Below, piece after piece: positions 26,417 to 34,347 of a DNA stretch of 54,850 nucleotides; the first letter of the stretch is position 1; each line of letters begins with the position of its first letter. Position numbers and translations under genes: made by a program. The stretch comes from Acidobacteriaceae bacterium (GTDB lineage: Bacteria > Acidobacteriota > Terriglobia > Terriglobales > Acidobacteriaceae), in the NCBI GenBank assembly GCA_903642265.1, contig CAHJWN010000019.1:1-54850 (forward strand). Reading direction: 5' to 3'. The notes beneath the pieces were generated by a model. It was not told where the DNA came from, searched no databases, and was given only the letters and a program-made list of their open reading frames with translations.

Positions 26417-27227
26417 AGCCAACAGGCCAGAGGTGGTTCATTGGTCCCTGGCCCTTGCCGATGGCTTTAGATCGCCTCATGGCTTCAGCCACATAGTGCT
26501 TCGCGTTCCTTGCGGCATCAATTTCATGATCACCCATTACGAGGCGGCACAGCAAAGCGCTTGAAAGTGCACATCCGGTGCCATGGGTCGCTCTGGTGTC
26601 GACGTGATCTCCTGGCAGCCAGATCAAATCTCCGCTACGTTCCAGAAGCAGATCGTCTGGTTTTTCCAGGTGCCCTCCTTTTGCGAGGATTGTGAGCTTG
26701 CATGCTCCTGACTGCTCCACTGCAAACTTTAGCGCTTCTGAGCTCCGCACCATGTCCGCGCGAGAGCTTACCAGCGTTCCAGTGAGCCAGCCTAATTCGT
26801 CAAGATTTGGAGTGACCCAATCAGCAAGGGGCAGCAGCCGCCTACGAAGCATGCGCTCAGCATCGGGTTGAAGAAGGCATTTGCCGGAAGTTGCGCGGAG
26901 CACGGGATCGACAACAACCGGAATCTTCGATCCGGAGTCGCGGAGTGTTTCCAGGAACGTACAGACGGTACCGACCGCCTGCTCTGTTCCGAGCATTCCG
27001 ATCTTGATGCCGGCTGGCGGCAGGTCATCGCTCAGGCAATCAAGCATGTCAGCCAGGATAGAGGCATCAACGGGATGCGTGGCGCGCACGCCCATCGTCG
27101 ATTGAACCGTGAGAGCGGTAAGGCACGAGGTGCCAAAGAAGCCATGCGCTGCGAAGACGAACAGGTCCGCAGTCACGCCCGCACCTGAGGACGGATCAAA
27201 GCCTGCAATTGTCAGAAGTGTCGTCAT
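26349..27227 (-). CDS. thiD: Hydroxymethylpyrimidine/phosphomethylpyrimidine kinase ThiD
   Basis: A 292-residue ribokinase-fold enzyme that phosphorylates HMP and HMP-phosphate for thiamine synthesis. Visible: 'TIAGFDPSSGAGVTADLFVF' (substrate and Gly-rich region), 'GIKIGMLGTEQAV', 'VVVDPVLRATSG', 'TPNLDELGWLTG', and the anion-hole/catalytic 'DTRATHGTGCALSSAL'. The family normally ends near 'GKGQGPMNHLW'; here a further 24-residue polar tail follows, and its codons lie over the 3' end of the DUF1800 gene on the opposite strand. AGGA precedes the ATG at eight bases. No TPP riboswitch motif is visible upstream. Confidence 0.94.
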   Translation of the reverse strand: MTTLLTIAGFDPSSGAGVTADLFVFAAHGFFGTSCLTALTVQSTMGVRATHPVDASILADMLDCLSDDLPPAGIKIGMLGTEQAVGTVCTFLETLRDSGSKIPVVVDPVLRATSGKCLLQPDAERMLRRRLLPLADWVTPNLDELGWLTGTLVSSRADMVRSSEALKFAVEQSGACKLTILAKGGHLEKPDDLLLERSGDLIWLPGDHVDTRATHGTGCALSSALLCRLVMGDHEIDAARNAKHYVAEAMRRSKAIGKGQGPMNHLWPVGSSAAETPASQREDLLPGLTADR

Positions 27228-27503
27228 CAGCAGATCCTAGTGTGCGAACGTGTCAGTCAACAAATACGTGTGATTAGCTAAATTTTAGGATTTATTGAAA
27301 TTTAGATCGAATGTCGGTGGTTGACCACAATCCACCCCAGAAAACTATGATCCAGGCTGAGTTTGCCCTCCTTCTGTGCCTGCCACGGATCATCTGCGAT
27401 ACCACACCAGCTTGAGAACAGCAAGCAACAGCGAAGTAGAACCGCTCTGGTTTGTTTGACTTAGTGGCTTTATGTTTGGACAATAGATAGCTGGAGTGTG
27501 TGC
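27228..27503. promoter_or_regulatory. Divergent spacer thiD / rlpA with inverted repeats
   Basis: CTAAATTT (27278-27285) and AAATTTAG (27298-27305) form a perfect 8-bp inverted repeat in an AT-rich stretch about 50 bases before thiD. A second small palindrome, GTGGT-TG-ACCAC, occupies 27317-27328. On the rlpA side TTGACT (27456-27461) and GACAAT (27479-27484) are 17 bases apart and resemble a promoter, but would start transcription almost on the ribosome binding site. No thiamine riboswitch consensus is present. Confidence 0.3.
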
Positions 27504-28064
27504 ATGCCATTCAGTTCGATGAAGTTCAAAAGATTTGGTGGCGGAGAGTCTTCCCCCCGCCTTTCTCTTGCCACTGCCAAGCGGGTTGCGCTACGCGCGT
27601 TCATGAGTCTAACGGTTCTCGCGCTTCCCTTTTCCAGCTCTGCCAGCGGTACAGGTATGGCGACCGATCTTTATCCAGTGAAGACCTTCAAGCATTGGAT
27701 CGAAGTAGGCCAGGCCTCGTGGTACGGACTGAAATTTCAAGGCCGGAAAACGGCGACCGGCGAGTCGTACGATATGAAGCTGATGACCTGTGCACATCGT
27801 AGTCTGCCGCTGGGAAGCTGGATCAAAGTGACAAACTTAAAGAACAAAAAGAGCGTCTTGGTGCGGGTGAACGACCGTGGTCCAGCGCTCGACGACCGAA
27901 TCGTCGACCTTTCGTATGCTGCAGCCCAGGCGGTCGGATTACGTGGAATTGGAAGGGTCCGGCTCGATAAGCTGCGCTCTGATGATCCTGACCTTACAAA
28001 GGCGCTGCTCGCGAAAGTGATGATGCCGATGCCGCTGGTTCCCGCCGTTCTGAGCAGGTACTAA
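27504..28064 (+). CDS. RlpA-like septal ring lytic transglycosylase family protein
   Basis: A 186-residue envelope protein. After a basic N-terminus and hydrophobic segment (ALRAFMSLTVLALPFSSSAS) comes a complete RlpA double-psi beta-barrel: 'GQASWYGLKFQGRKTATGESYD', 'MTCAHRSLPLGSWIKVTN', and 'VRVNDRGPALDDRIVDLSYAAA', including the Asp of NDRGP conserved in the fold. No SPOR domain follows, so septal targeting by denuded glycan is not evident. RlpA proteins cleave or bind glycan strands of peptidoglycan. The ATG at 27504 has CTGGAG seven bases upstream; a GTG two codons earlier is less likely. It is 65 bases before pyrF on the same strand. Confidence 0.88.
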   Translation: MPFSSMKFKRFGGGESSPRLSLATAKRVALRAFMSLTVLALPFSSSASGTGMATDLYPVKTFKHWIEVGQASWYGLKFQGRKTATGESYDMKLMTCAHRSLPLGSWIKVTNLKNKKSVLVRVNDRGPALDDRIVDLSYAAAQAVGLRGIGRVRLDKLRSDDPDLTKALLAKVMMPMPLVPAVLSRY

Positions 28065-28129
28065 ACGGCTGCTGTCGCGCCAGTTGCGGTGTATGGAAAC
28101 GTTATGTCGGATGCCGCTAAACTTACTTC

Positions 28130-28930
28130 ATGAGTGCGACATCCGCTGCTGAACTGCCTGAACACTCCGCTACAATCTCCTACGAAGCGGCCGACCGTCT
28201 GATTGTCGCATTGGATTTTCCCACTGCCTCAGCTGCGTTGCAGTGTGTTGACAGCCTGGAAAGTAGCTGCCGGTGGTTGAAGGTAGGCATGGAGCTGTTC
28301 TACGCCACCGGGGCTGGCCTGGTCCACACGCTACGGGACCGGGGCTTCGAGGTCTTCCTTGATTTGAAGCTGCACGATATTCCCAACACGGTTGCAGGCG
28401 CAGTGCGCTCGGTCACAGAGACAGGTGCGTCGCTCCTAACCGTACATTCCTCTGGTGGAGAGCGCATGATGGCTGTCGCCGCTGAAGCTGCACAGGCGCC
28501 TGGAGCGCCACGCCTGCTCGCTGTGACCGTGCTGACGAGTATGGAAGACAACGATCTCACCGCCACAGGAGTCTCTGGAAGCGCAGCAGAACAGGTGGTT
28601 CGTCTGGCAAAGCTGGCAGAGCAGGCTGGTATTCACGGAGTGGTCTGTTCGCCGCGGGAAATTGCTTTACTTCGGACGAAGCTCGCTCCAGAAGCATTGC
28701 TTGTGATACCGGGAATTCGTCCAGCCGACGCGGCCATCGGTGATCAGCGACGGGTAGCGACGCCAGCCGCTGCGATTCTGGATGGGGCTTCCATGCTGGT
28801 TGTCGGTCGACCAATCACGCGAGCGGAAGACCCAGGCAAGGCGGCGCGAGCGATCCTGCAAGAGATACAGACCGCGGATCGCGCTCGCCTCACCAGACAG
28901 GATCATGCGGCTACGGTGGTTTCAAGATAG
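28130..28930 (+). CDS. pyrF: Orotidine 5'-phosphate decarboxylase
   Basis: A 266-residue enzyme for the last step of UMP synthesis. Motifs: 'RLIVALDFPTASAAL' at the first strand, 'CRWLKVGMELFYATG' with the first catalytic Lys, 'VFLDLKLHDIPNTV' with the Asp-Lys-Asp catalytic set, and 'LLVIPGIRPADAAIGDQRRVATPAAA' with the phosphate-binding 'VVGRPITRAEDP'. A 25-residue N-terminal and a roughly 25-residue C-terminal extension flank the barrel. The last 28 bases overlap the 3' end of the opposite-strand amidinohydrolase gene. Confidence 0.95.
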   Translation: MSATSAAELPEHSATISYEAADRLIVALDFPTASAALQCVDSLESSCRWLKVGMELFYATGAGLVHTLRDRGFEVFLDLKLHDIPNTVAGAVRSVTETGASLLTVHSSGGERMMAVAAEAAQAPGAPRLLAVTVLTSMEDNDLTATGVSGSAAEQVVRLAKLAEQAGIHGVVCSPREIALLRTKLAPEALLVIPGIRPADAAIGDQRRVATPAAAILDGASMLVVGRPITRAEDPGKAARAILQEIQTADRARLTRQDHAATVVSR

Positions 28931-29820
28931 GAGTCGCTGAGGCGCAGTACAAGGGACTTTGCTGAGCCGCCGCCTTTCAGAAATTCGCTAAGATCTATCT
29001 GCGTGACGCTGAAGCCGCACTCAGCAAGGCGATGTGCCAAATCAGTGGTCACCGTGTTCATCAAGATGGATCTTCCGATGTTGATGACGTTGCACGAGAA
29101 GGCGACTGCTTCTAGTTCGGTGACTTGAATGCGCCTGCCCGCCGGGTAGGCTGATTCAATCGCCTCTCGTGACGCAGCGTCGAAGGCTTCTGGAAAGTAC
29201 ATCACGTATCCGCCTGCAAGCGGAGCGAAGCACAGGTCCAGATGGTAAAAGCGCGGATCGACAAGGTGCAGCGAAGTGACACTCACCTGCCAGGCGTCGG
29301 CAATGTGACGGTGACAGTTGCGGCAAGTGCGAACACCGTGTGCGGCCCAGAGATGACGGCCTTCTGCGTCAAACAGGACATCCCCCTCACCTTCAAAGGC
29401 AGTTTCACGCGGTGTGTCCCAAATTAGAAAGCCGTGATCCTGCAGCCACCGGCGGATGGGTTTCTCTTCCGCTTGGCGCTGCAGGTGGGCAAAGCTCGAT
29501 ACAGCAGCAATGCCGTGCTGGACGGCCGCAGTATGGCCCACGAACACCATGTCCGGCGATCCCGGTACAGCTGGGATCAGGCGTACGTCTGCCATCGTCT
29601 GTAACTGGTGGCTAAGCCGCTTCCACTGCGCGAAAGCCAGATCGCGGCTCGGCCTATGCAGATTGCCAGCCATCCATGGATTTATGACGTAGTTGATGTC
29701 GTACCACTGGGGGGCACACATCAGGAAGGTGGGTCTTTCGAAGTGCGGAGGAGGTGTCAAAACTGTATTTGTGACTGAACCAGATACAAGGCTGCTGTTT
29801 GAGGCGGTACTGCTCGACAT
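28903..29820 (-). CDS. Amidinotransferase/DDAH-like protein lacking the catalytic Cys
   Basis: A 305-residue protein of the guanidine-modifying (pentein) superfamily, nearest to dimethylarginine dimethylaminohydrolase and related amidinohydrolases. Visible: 'FLMCAPQWYDINYVINPWM' at the N-terminus, 'FEGEGDVLFD' (acidic substrate-binding motif), 'PRFYHLDLCFAPL' with the catalytic His, and the C-terminal 'FLKGGGSAKSLVLRLSD'. In the family the residue after GGGxxK/R is the nucleophilic Cys; here residue 289 is Ser, encoded by TCC (bases 28956-28954). TGC would be Cys, one base away. The protein is otherwise complete, so it may be inactive, altered or a sequencing error. AGGA precedes the ATG. It overlaps pyrF by 28 bases. 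Confidence 0.83.
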   Translation of the reverse strand: MSSSTASNSSLVSGSVTNTVLTPPPHFERPTFLMCAPQWYDINYVINPWMAGNLHRPSRDLAFAQWKRLSHQLQTMADVRLIPAVPGSPDMVFVGHTAAVQHGIAAVSSFAHLQRQAEEKPIRRWLQDHGFLIWDTPRETAFEGEGDVLFDAEGRHLWAAHGVRTCRNCHRHIADAWQVSVTSLHLVDPRFYHLDLCFAPLAGGYVMYFPEAFDAASREAIESAYPAGRRIQVTELEAVAFSCNVINIGRSILMNTVTTDLAHRLAECGFSVTQIDLSEFLKGGGSAKSLVLRLSDSYLETTVAA

Positions 29821-29954
29821 ACAAGAATCCTGCTTTCCGTGAACGAGTCTCCCCCTCGCGATACAGCTTCGTCAAGTGCGTTCGATTAACTATCCATGGT
29901 CGATTGGGCAGAGCGTTGGTGAGTCGCAAACGCAGCGCGGGGGAGCGGTAACGC

Positions 29955-29984
29955 AAGAAAGCTCCGTCACCGGAGCTTTCTTTT
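29955..29984 (-). terminator. Rho-independent-type hairpin after the zinc-ribbon gene
   Basis: AAGAAAGCTCCG (29955-29966) and CGGAGCTTTCTT (29971-29982) form a perfect 12-bp stem with loop TCAC. A run of T follows on the plus side (TTTTACC) and the minus side ends in TTTCTT. It starts 25 bases downstream of the stop of the small minus-strand zinc-ribbon gene, which it most likely terminates. Confidence 0.7.
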
Positions 29985-30008
29985 ACCTAAAAGTCAACGT
30001 CGCAGCGA

Positions 30009-30188
30009 CTAGAGCTTTTCGAAGAACTCACAAGCCGAACAGGAGATATACACGCCGCCGGGTATTCCGCGCTCGCGATCCTTGACGCGCTTTACAATAC
30101 GTGTGGGCTTTGAGCACTTCGGGCAATCCGTACTCTTGTTAGTGTCCATGACCTTCTGCCGGTCGCCGGTCTTGGCTATCTTCGCCAT
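30009..30188 (-). CDS. Small zinc-ribbon protein (59 aa)
   Basis: A 59-residue basic protein, MAKIAKTGDRQKV at the start and 'CSACEFFEKL' at the end. Two CxxC knuckles are visible: CPKC at about residues 22-25 and CSAC at about 50-53, separated by a charged hairpin (VKRVKDRERGIPGG), which is the layout of a treble-clef or ribbon zinc finger. The start is well supported by AGGAGAAA six to seven bases before the ATG at 30188, and a strong terminator lies 25 bases after the stop. I do not know its function; a nucleic-acid or ribosome-associated role would suit such small zinc ribbons. Confidence 0.78.
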   Translation of the reverse strand: MAKIAKTGDRQKVMDTNKSTDCPKCSKPTRIVKRVKDRERGIPGGVYISCSACEFFEKL

Positions 30189-30397
30189 AATTCTTTCTCC
30201 TGATCCTGTTTTGATTATTCTGCCGTTGGAATGTAATCTGTGGGCGTCCTCGTCCAGTTCGCATGGACATGCAGACCTGGCCCATTTGCAAGTTTACACG
30301 ACGGCAACCCTGGAACGCTGCATTCTCAACGACGCCAGGTAGACATCCTGGCACCGTACTCCGTCATCCACCTTAGAAGAAGCACTGGAGAATAATC
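30189..30397. promoter_or_regulatory. Divergent spacer, zinc-ribbon gene / DUF3606 gene
   Basis: This 209-base spacer must hold promoters for the two small divergent genes on each side. It is AT-rich near 30190-30240. No clear paired -35/-10 boxes or palindromes stand out, and no further gene is supported. Confidence 0.3.
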
Positions 30398-30619
30398 TTG
30401 AGCGAATTGACCAGCAAGTTGGAACATGAAGTTGAACCGAACACGAACGGACCACATGATCCTCATGAGATCAACCCGAAGATGGCTTCTGACGTCCACT
30501 ATTGGGCAAAGCACTTTGGCGTCACAGGGCAAATCCTGCATGAGGCTATTCGAGTCCACGGTACAAAGGTAGAGAAGGTACGTGCTGCACTTGAGCAACA
30601 CAAGGTTAGCCTAACGTAG
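30398..30619 (+). CDS. DUF3606 domain protein
   Basis: A 73-residue cytoplasmic protein. The DUF3606 pattern is seen: 'DPHEINPKMASDVHYWAKHFGVTGQILHEAI' followed by 'VHGTKVEKVRAALEQHK', i.e. two helices after a short D-x-x-x-I-N motif. The family has no established function. The start is a TTG at 30398: GGAG at 30387-30390 is seven bases upstream, and the next Met is inside the domain. Its stop is three bases from the end of the convergent secreted protein gene, with no terminator between. Confidence 0.8.
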   Translation: MSELTSKLEHEVEPNTNGPHDPHEINPKMASDVHYWAKHFGVTGQILHEAIRVHGTKVEKVRAALEQHKVSLT

Positions 30620-30622
30620 CTT

Positions 30623-31768
30623 TTACAGCGAGCCTGCCGTCAGATGCGGCATCTGAGCATCTGGCGGCGCTGCCTGTGGCTTCTGAGGAGCGATTTCGGG
30701 AAGTGTTTGCGGAGTTGCCGCGACAGGTTTTGATGGCGGCGGGTACTGTACGCGGTTTGTGCTATTCGCAGGAATGGCTTCACCGGGTTCACGCAGGGTC
30801 GGCGCAGCATGGTTATTAATTGACCCATCTCCTAGAGCAATCTCGCGAATTTCGGGATTTAGGCCAAACTCAGCCATTTCATTCTCGGTATGCACATCCA
30901 TCGGCTTACCCAATGCGGCTGTTTTGACCATTACAACCTGATCGCCGTTGAACCGGACAAACCTCACCGTTTGAGGGATATGGCCGTAAATCCACTCCTC
31001 ATACCGGGGCCCATCCGCATCGTCTGAAGCATGTTCTCGAACCTTGCTCTCGGGGGCGCCCATGGAAGCGAGCACCATACGCCGATTCATACCGACAAGC
31101 ACCTCATGGGCTGCGATCGTTTCCTTGAGGGGCGCAGGCAGAGTATCGGCGTAAGCATCGCTTGAGGTTTTTGCCCCAAAATCTATTACCGGCGTCAGCA
31201 ATGCCTTGATCTCAGGCGCTGTGATCTCCGGAACTCCTTGTTTGAAAAGCAGTGTGACGCGTGAGCCCGTTGGCTGCTCGGCTACGTTTGCCGCTACCGG
31301 AGCATCCCCAAACGACACGTGGCTCAGGAAACGATGCTTGGCGTAGGGCCCGCCATTGAGATCTACGATAATGCGATCGGGTTTGATAAGCAGAGCAGTG
31401 ACAACAACGCGGTCACCTGCAGCGGAGGATTGACCCTTCTTGTAGATCATTTCCCTATACTGCTCCGGCCCCGGTGTCAGAGGGCCGTTCGCTTCAAGCA
31501 TCAGACCTGGTCCCATTGGCAGAACACGGTGAGCAAAGCCTTGTTCAGCCTCAAGGTCGCGGATCAGTTCTCGCCGGCCGCGCTCAGACAGGTGTCCATC
31601 AGGTAGAGGGAGCTTTGTTGGGGTAAAGTCGGTCGCGATCCCCGCCGTTGCACTGTGTTCCCCCACAACAAAGACCTGTGCACGTGCCTGGTTAGTACCA
31701 GCAATGGCGGCACATACGATAGGCACAGCAAAAGAGAACAGGATCGATCTGGACGCGGGGGTGGGCAT
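30623..31768 (-). CDS. Secreted hypothetical protein with BamE-like segment
   Basis: A 381-residue exported protein (signal about residues 1-30: ILFSFAVPIVCAAIAGTNQARAQ). I do not recognise the full protein. The region 'HEVLVGMNRRMVLASMGAPESKVRE' followed by 'RYEEWIYGHIPQTVRFVRFNGDQVV' resembles the SmpA/BamE fold repeat (GMxxxEVxxxxGxP ... EEWxYG), about residues 217-285. The C-terminal 80 residues are Pro/Ala-rich and probably disordered. An N-terminal part (VVVTALLIKPDRIIVDLNGGPYAKHRFLSHV) looks like a beta domain. GAGGTG lies six bases before the ATG. An envelope role is likely; no specific function is assigned. Confidence 0.75.
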   Translation of the reverse strand: MPTPASRSILFSFAVPIVCAAIAGTNQARAQVFVVGEHSATAGIATDFTPTKLPLPDGHLSERGRRELIRDLEAEQGFAHRVLPMGPGLMLEANGPLTPGPEQYREMIYKKGQSSAAGDRVVVTALLIKPDRIIVDLNGGPYAKHRFLSHVSFGDAPVAANVAEQPTGSRVTLLFKQGVPEITAPEIKALLTPVIDFGAKTSSDAYADTLPAPLKETIAAHEVLVGMNRRMVLASMGAPESKVREHASDDADGPRYEEWIYGHIPQTVRFVRFNGDQVVMVKTAALGKPMDVHTENEMAEFGLNPEIREIALGDGSINNHAAPTLREPGEAIPANSTNRVQYPPPSKPVAATPQTLPEIAPQKPQAAPPDAQMPHLTAGSL

Positions 31769-31890
31769 GATGCACCTCAGATGAAAACGATTCTGCGCTC
31801 GTTCTTACTTTTTGACAAGCGGGTTTGGCGACGCGGAGTCAAATCAATTCAAATGGGGAGAGCTAATTTGGATTGCGCCACACTGCGGTT

Positions 31891-33060
31891 CTACGGTTCA
31901 GACTGAACCGAGCGTGTCTGTGGTGTACTTGGCAAGATCTGAACCAACGCAGGAGTCGCTGCCGGAATCTGGCGTTCCATTTCCTCGTGGGCAGCCGGAG
32001 GGGGAACGTCCACCGGATATCCAGCAGCTATCAACGGTTTTCGCGTGTAATTCCACGCCCAATCGCGAGATACCAGAATGACGGCGACAATCGCTGCGAA
32101 CAACAATAACGGCGTAACAAGCGCTCCCTCGGGACCAAGATCGCCGCCAGTCAGCCAAAATGCTCCAATCGCTCGCGTTTCGATAATCGACGAGAGGTTG
32201 TCGGTACTCGCGAGCGGGAGGCCAGTGACGGGTAGCCCGAAAAGTACCCCCAGGCTCGCAATCCAGGCGAAGTGCAAGCCCCAACCCAGCCACAGCGCGT
32301 GCGTACGCAGCCAGGCCGTGCAAAGAAGCGCACTGAACGCTACGGCAATCAGCAATGATAGATAGGTGGAGTTCTGATTGATTGTGGCGGAGATGCCGTA
32401 CACCACGGAGATCACGATCGTAGCCCAGGCAGGTCCGATTGCGTCGATCAAACGACGGAATGGGTATCCCCTGAAGGCGATCTCGGCTGCCATGGCAAGC
32501 ACCGCAATGGTTGCCAGGTTCAAACCCGCAAGCCACCAGGCACGCGGATCGAGCCAGAATCGGACATGCAAACTGCCCGTCAGTGCAGGAGGAAGGACTG
32601 CTACCAGGATCACGCTCCAGCCGATGGCGGCACCGGTGGCCCATTCGCTTAGCGAAGTCGGCCGTCGAGGCAAGCCAATGGTTCTGCGAAGCGAAGTGCC
32701 GCGCGCTACGATTCCCTGCAGCAATGCAAACCCAATCACCAACAGAAATACCAGGAACACGGCGTTGAGGAGCAGGAACTCATCGCTCAAACGAAGACGA
32801 ACTGCAAGTCCACGGGCCGCTCGACCGGCAAGCAGATTCGCCGCAATCACCCATGTGATCGAAGTCGCAAACAAGGCTAGCTGAAGCGAACGATTGATTC
32901 GTGGTTGAACTTGAGAGGACGGCAAGATGATTCTGCTCCCTACGAGCTTACTGGACGCTGCTGTTGCAACTTCTTCGTTTGGCGGTGGATTTGGATAACC
33001 GCATGCTGTTAGTTTATGCCAGCACTCCTGCTGCACGAAGGTGCGGGTCTGGGAGCCCAT
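31891..33060 (-). CDS. CPBP-type membrane protein with degenerate active site
   Basis: A 389-residue integral membrane protein with about eight hydrophobic segments and a Pro-rich cytoplasmic-looking tail. It resembles CPBP intramembrane metalloproteases (Abi/CAAX family): 'MAAEIAFRGYPFRRLIDAIGP' stands at motif 1 (EExxxR), but the first Glu is Ala192 (E193 and R197 are kept). Motif 2 (FxxxH) should fall at 'YGISATINQN' (221-230), where no His is present. Motif 3 keeps a His in 'GLHFAWIA' (H263). It is thus probably not a working protease. The ATG at 33060 has no clear ribosome binding site and the first 50 residues are not membrane-like, so the true start could be later. Confidence 0.78.
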   Translation of the reverse strand: MGSQTRTFVQQECWHKLTACGYPNPPPNEEVATAASSKLVGSRIILPSSQVQPRINRSLQLALFATSITWVIAANLLAGRAARGLAVRLRLSDEFLLLNAVFLVFLLVIGFALLQGIVARGTSLRRTIGLPRRPTSLSEWATGAAIGWSVILVAVLPPALTGSLHVRFWLDPRAWWLAGLNLATIAVLAMAAEIAFRGYPFRRLIDAIGPAWATIVISVVYGISATINQNSTYLSLLIAVAFSALLCTAWLRTHALWLGWGLHFAWIASLGVLFGLPVTGLPLASTDNLSSIIETRAIGAFWLTGGDLGPEGALVTPLLLFAAIVAVILVSRDWAWNYTRKPLIAAGYPVDVPPPAAHEEMERQIPAATPALVQILPSTPQTRSVQSEP

Positions 33061-33109
33061 AGTAGATGTTCACTACGTTGTAACCGGGATAGACGACGAT
33101 CTAAGACCA

Positions 33110-34288
33110 ATGACGTTTATACGATCTTTTTGCACAACTTACGGGGTGATGACTCTAATGGTCGCTTCGAGCAACTTGATGCAGGCCCAGCAGACACCGC
33201 TCACCATGAATCCCTACCTGCAGCTTATGCACCAGGCCGCCGCGCACGCGAAGGAATACAGTGACATAGCCTTGCCGGCGCTCTCTCCTGAGGATGTGAC
33301 TGTACTCAGCGGGGCTGTGCCTATCGCCGCGCTGCACGAGCAAGGCATCAAGGTTGTTCCATGGACCACGAACGACCCCGAGAAGATGCGCGCCATCATC
33401 CGGATGGGTGTTGACGGCCTTATCTCCGATCGCCCAGACCTGCTACAGAAAGTGCTGGCCGAAGAGAGGGTTGCTTCGCCTGAAGCCGCGAATCGCTTGA
33501 GAGACTTCAATGTGTCGGGTCATCGCGGAGGCCGCAACCTACGTCCTGAGAATACTCTTCCCGCGTTTGAATCCGGACTGGATAATCTGATCGACACCAT
33601 CGAGACTGACACCGGCGTCACAACCGATCACGTTTCGCTCATCTGGCATGATCAGTTTCTCAATCCGGAATCCTGTCGCCGCGCGGATGGCAAACCGTAC
33701 ACTATCGAGACCCGCGTTTACACACGTGACATTTCAATGCCTGAGGCGCAGGCTACTTTCATCTGCGACAAACTCCACCGCGGACCCGAACAAAGAAATG
33801 ACCTGTCGCTTTCGCCAGTCGCTGTTGCCTTTGCTGAACACGAACATCTGATCAGCCCGTATGTTCCCACTTACGTTGAGCAGATTTTTCGCTTCGCGGC
33901 CTTCTATGCCGATTATTACCGCAGCGGTCCGGGAAAATCGAACCCCCATGCTGCCGAAAGAGCAAATGCTGGAGACCGCGTCCACTTCAATCTTGAGACC
34001 AAAATCGTCCCCGACTTCATTCCTCCTGCCGAACTCAAACTGAATGTTCCGCCTGAGATGCTGAAGAACCACACGGTCAGCCCACAGATCTTTGTCGATA
34101 CTCTTTGTGGCGCCATTAAGCGCAACCACATGGAAGCCCGTTCCGATGTCCAGAGCTTCGACTTCCGCACGCTTATCCTCGTCGAGGAACAGTTTCCAAA
34201 CATCCCCACTTACTACCTGACCGAAGATGCCAGCGTCTTTTCCACCGACTTTGTGCCTGAATCTCTCCGCCAACGCACTTCGAAGTGA
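33110..34288 (+). CDS. Exported glycerophosphodiester phosphodiesterase, apparently circularly permuted
   Basis: A 392-residue protein with a likely signal peptide (MTLMVASSNLMQAQQ). The GDPD active-site set is present from the middle on: GHRGGRNLRPENT (137-149), 'ETD' (165-167), HD (180-181), and the Glu-Thr-Lys of 'VHFNLETKI'. The segment that normally ends the barrel, 'QGIKVVPWTTNDPEKM' and 'GVDGLISDRPDLLQKV' (about 78-115), instead precedes the HRG motif, and no such segment follows at the C-terminus, which ends soon after 'QSFDFRTLILVEEQFP'. So the order is strands 7-8 then 1-6: a circular permutation, or a truncated first domain fused to a second lacking its end. The start at 33110 is chosen for the signal peptide; the ribosome binding site is weak. 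Confidence 0.82.
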   Translation: MTFIRSFCTTYGVMTLMVASSNLMQAQQTPLTMNPYLQLMHQAAAHAKEYSDIALPALSPEDVTVLSGAVPIAALHEQGIKVVPWTTNDPEKMRAIIRMGVDGLISDRPDLLQKVLAEERVASPEAANRLRDFNVSGHRGGRNLRPENTLPAFESGLDNLIDTIETDTGVTTDHVSLIWHDQFLNPESCRRADGKPYTIETRVYTRDISMPEAQATFICDKLHRGPEQRNDLSLSPVAVAFAEHEHLISPYVPTYVEQIFRFAAFYADYYRSGPGKSNPHAAERANAGDRVHFNLETKIVPDFIPPAELKLNVPPEMLKNHTVSPQIFVDTLCGAIKRNHMEARSDVQSFDFRTLILVEEQFPNIPTYYLTEDASVFSTDFVPESLRQRTSK

Positions 34289-34305
34289 CTTCGTAACGCA
34301 CACAC

Positions 34306-34334
34306 AAAGGCCCACCCCGAGGGATGGGCCTTTT
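34306..34334. terminator. Bidirectional terminator between GDPD and ino1
   Basis: AAAGGCCCA (34306-34314) pairs with TGGGCCTTT (34325-34333), with an inner CCC/GGG that may pair further, followed by T. On the minus strand the stem also ends in TTT. It lies 18 bases after the GDPD stop and 14 bases from the ino1 stop, so it can serve both convergent genes. Confidence 0.77.
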
Positions 34335-34347
34335 GACGAGCTACAAG

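Noticed and set aside
27228..27503. TPP riboswitch upstream of thiD (also checked upstream of thiS)
   Set aside because: The conserved CUGAGA and ACCUGAUCxGGxUAAUxCCxGCG blocks were not found on the minus strand in either leader.
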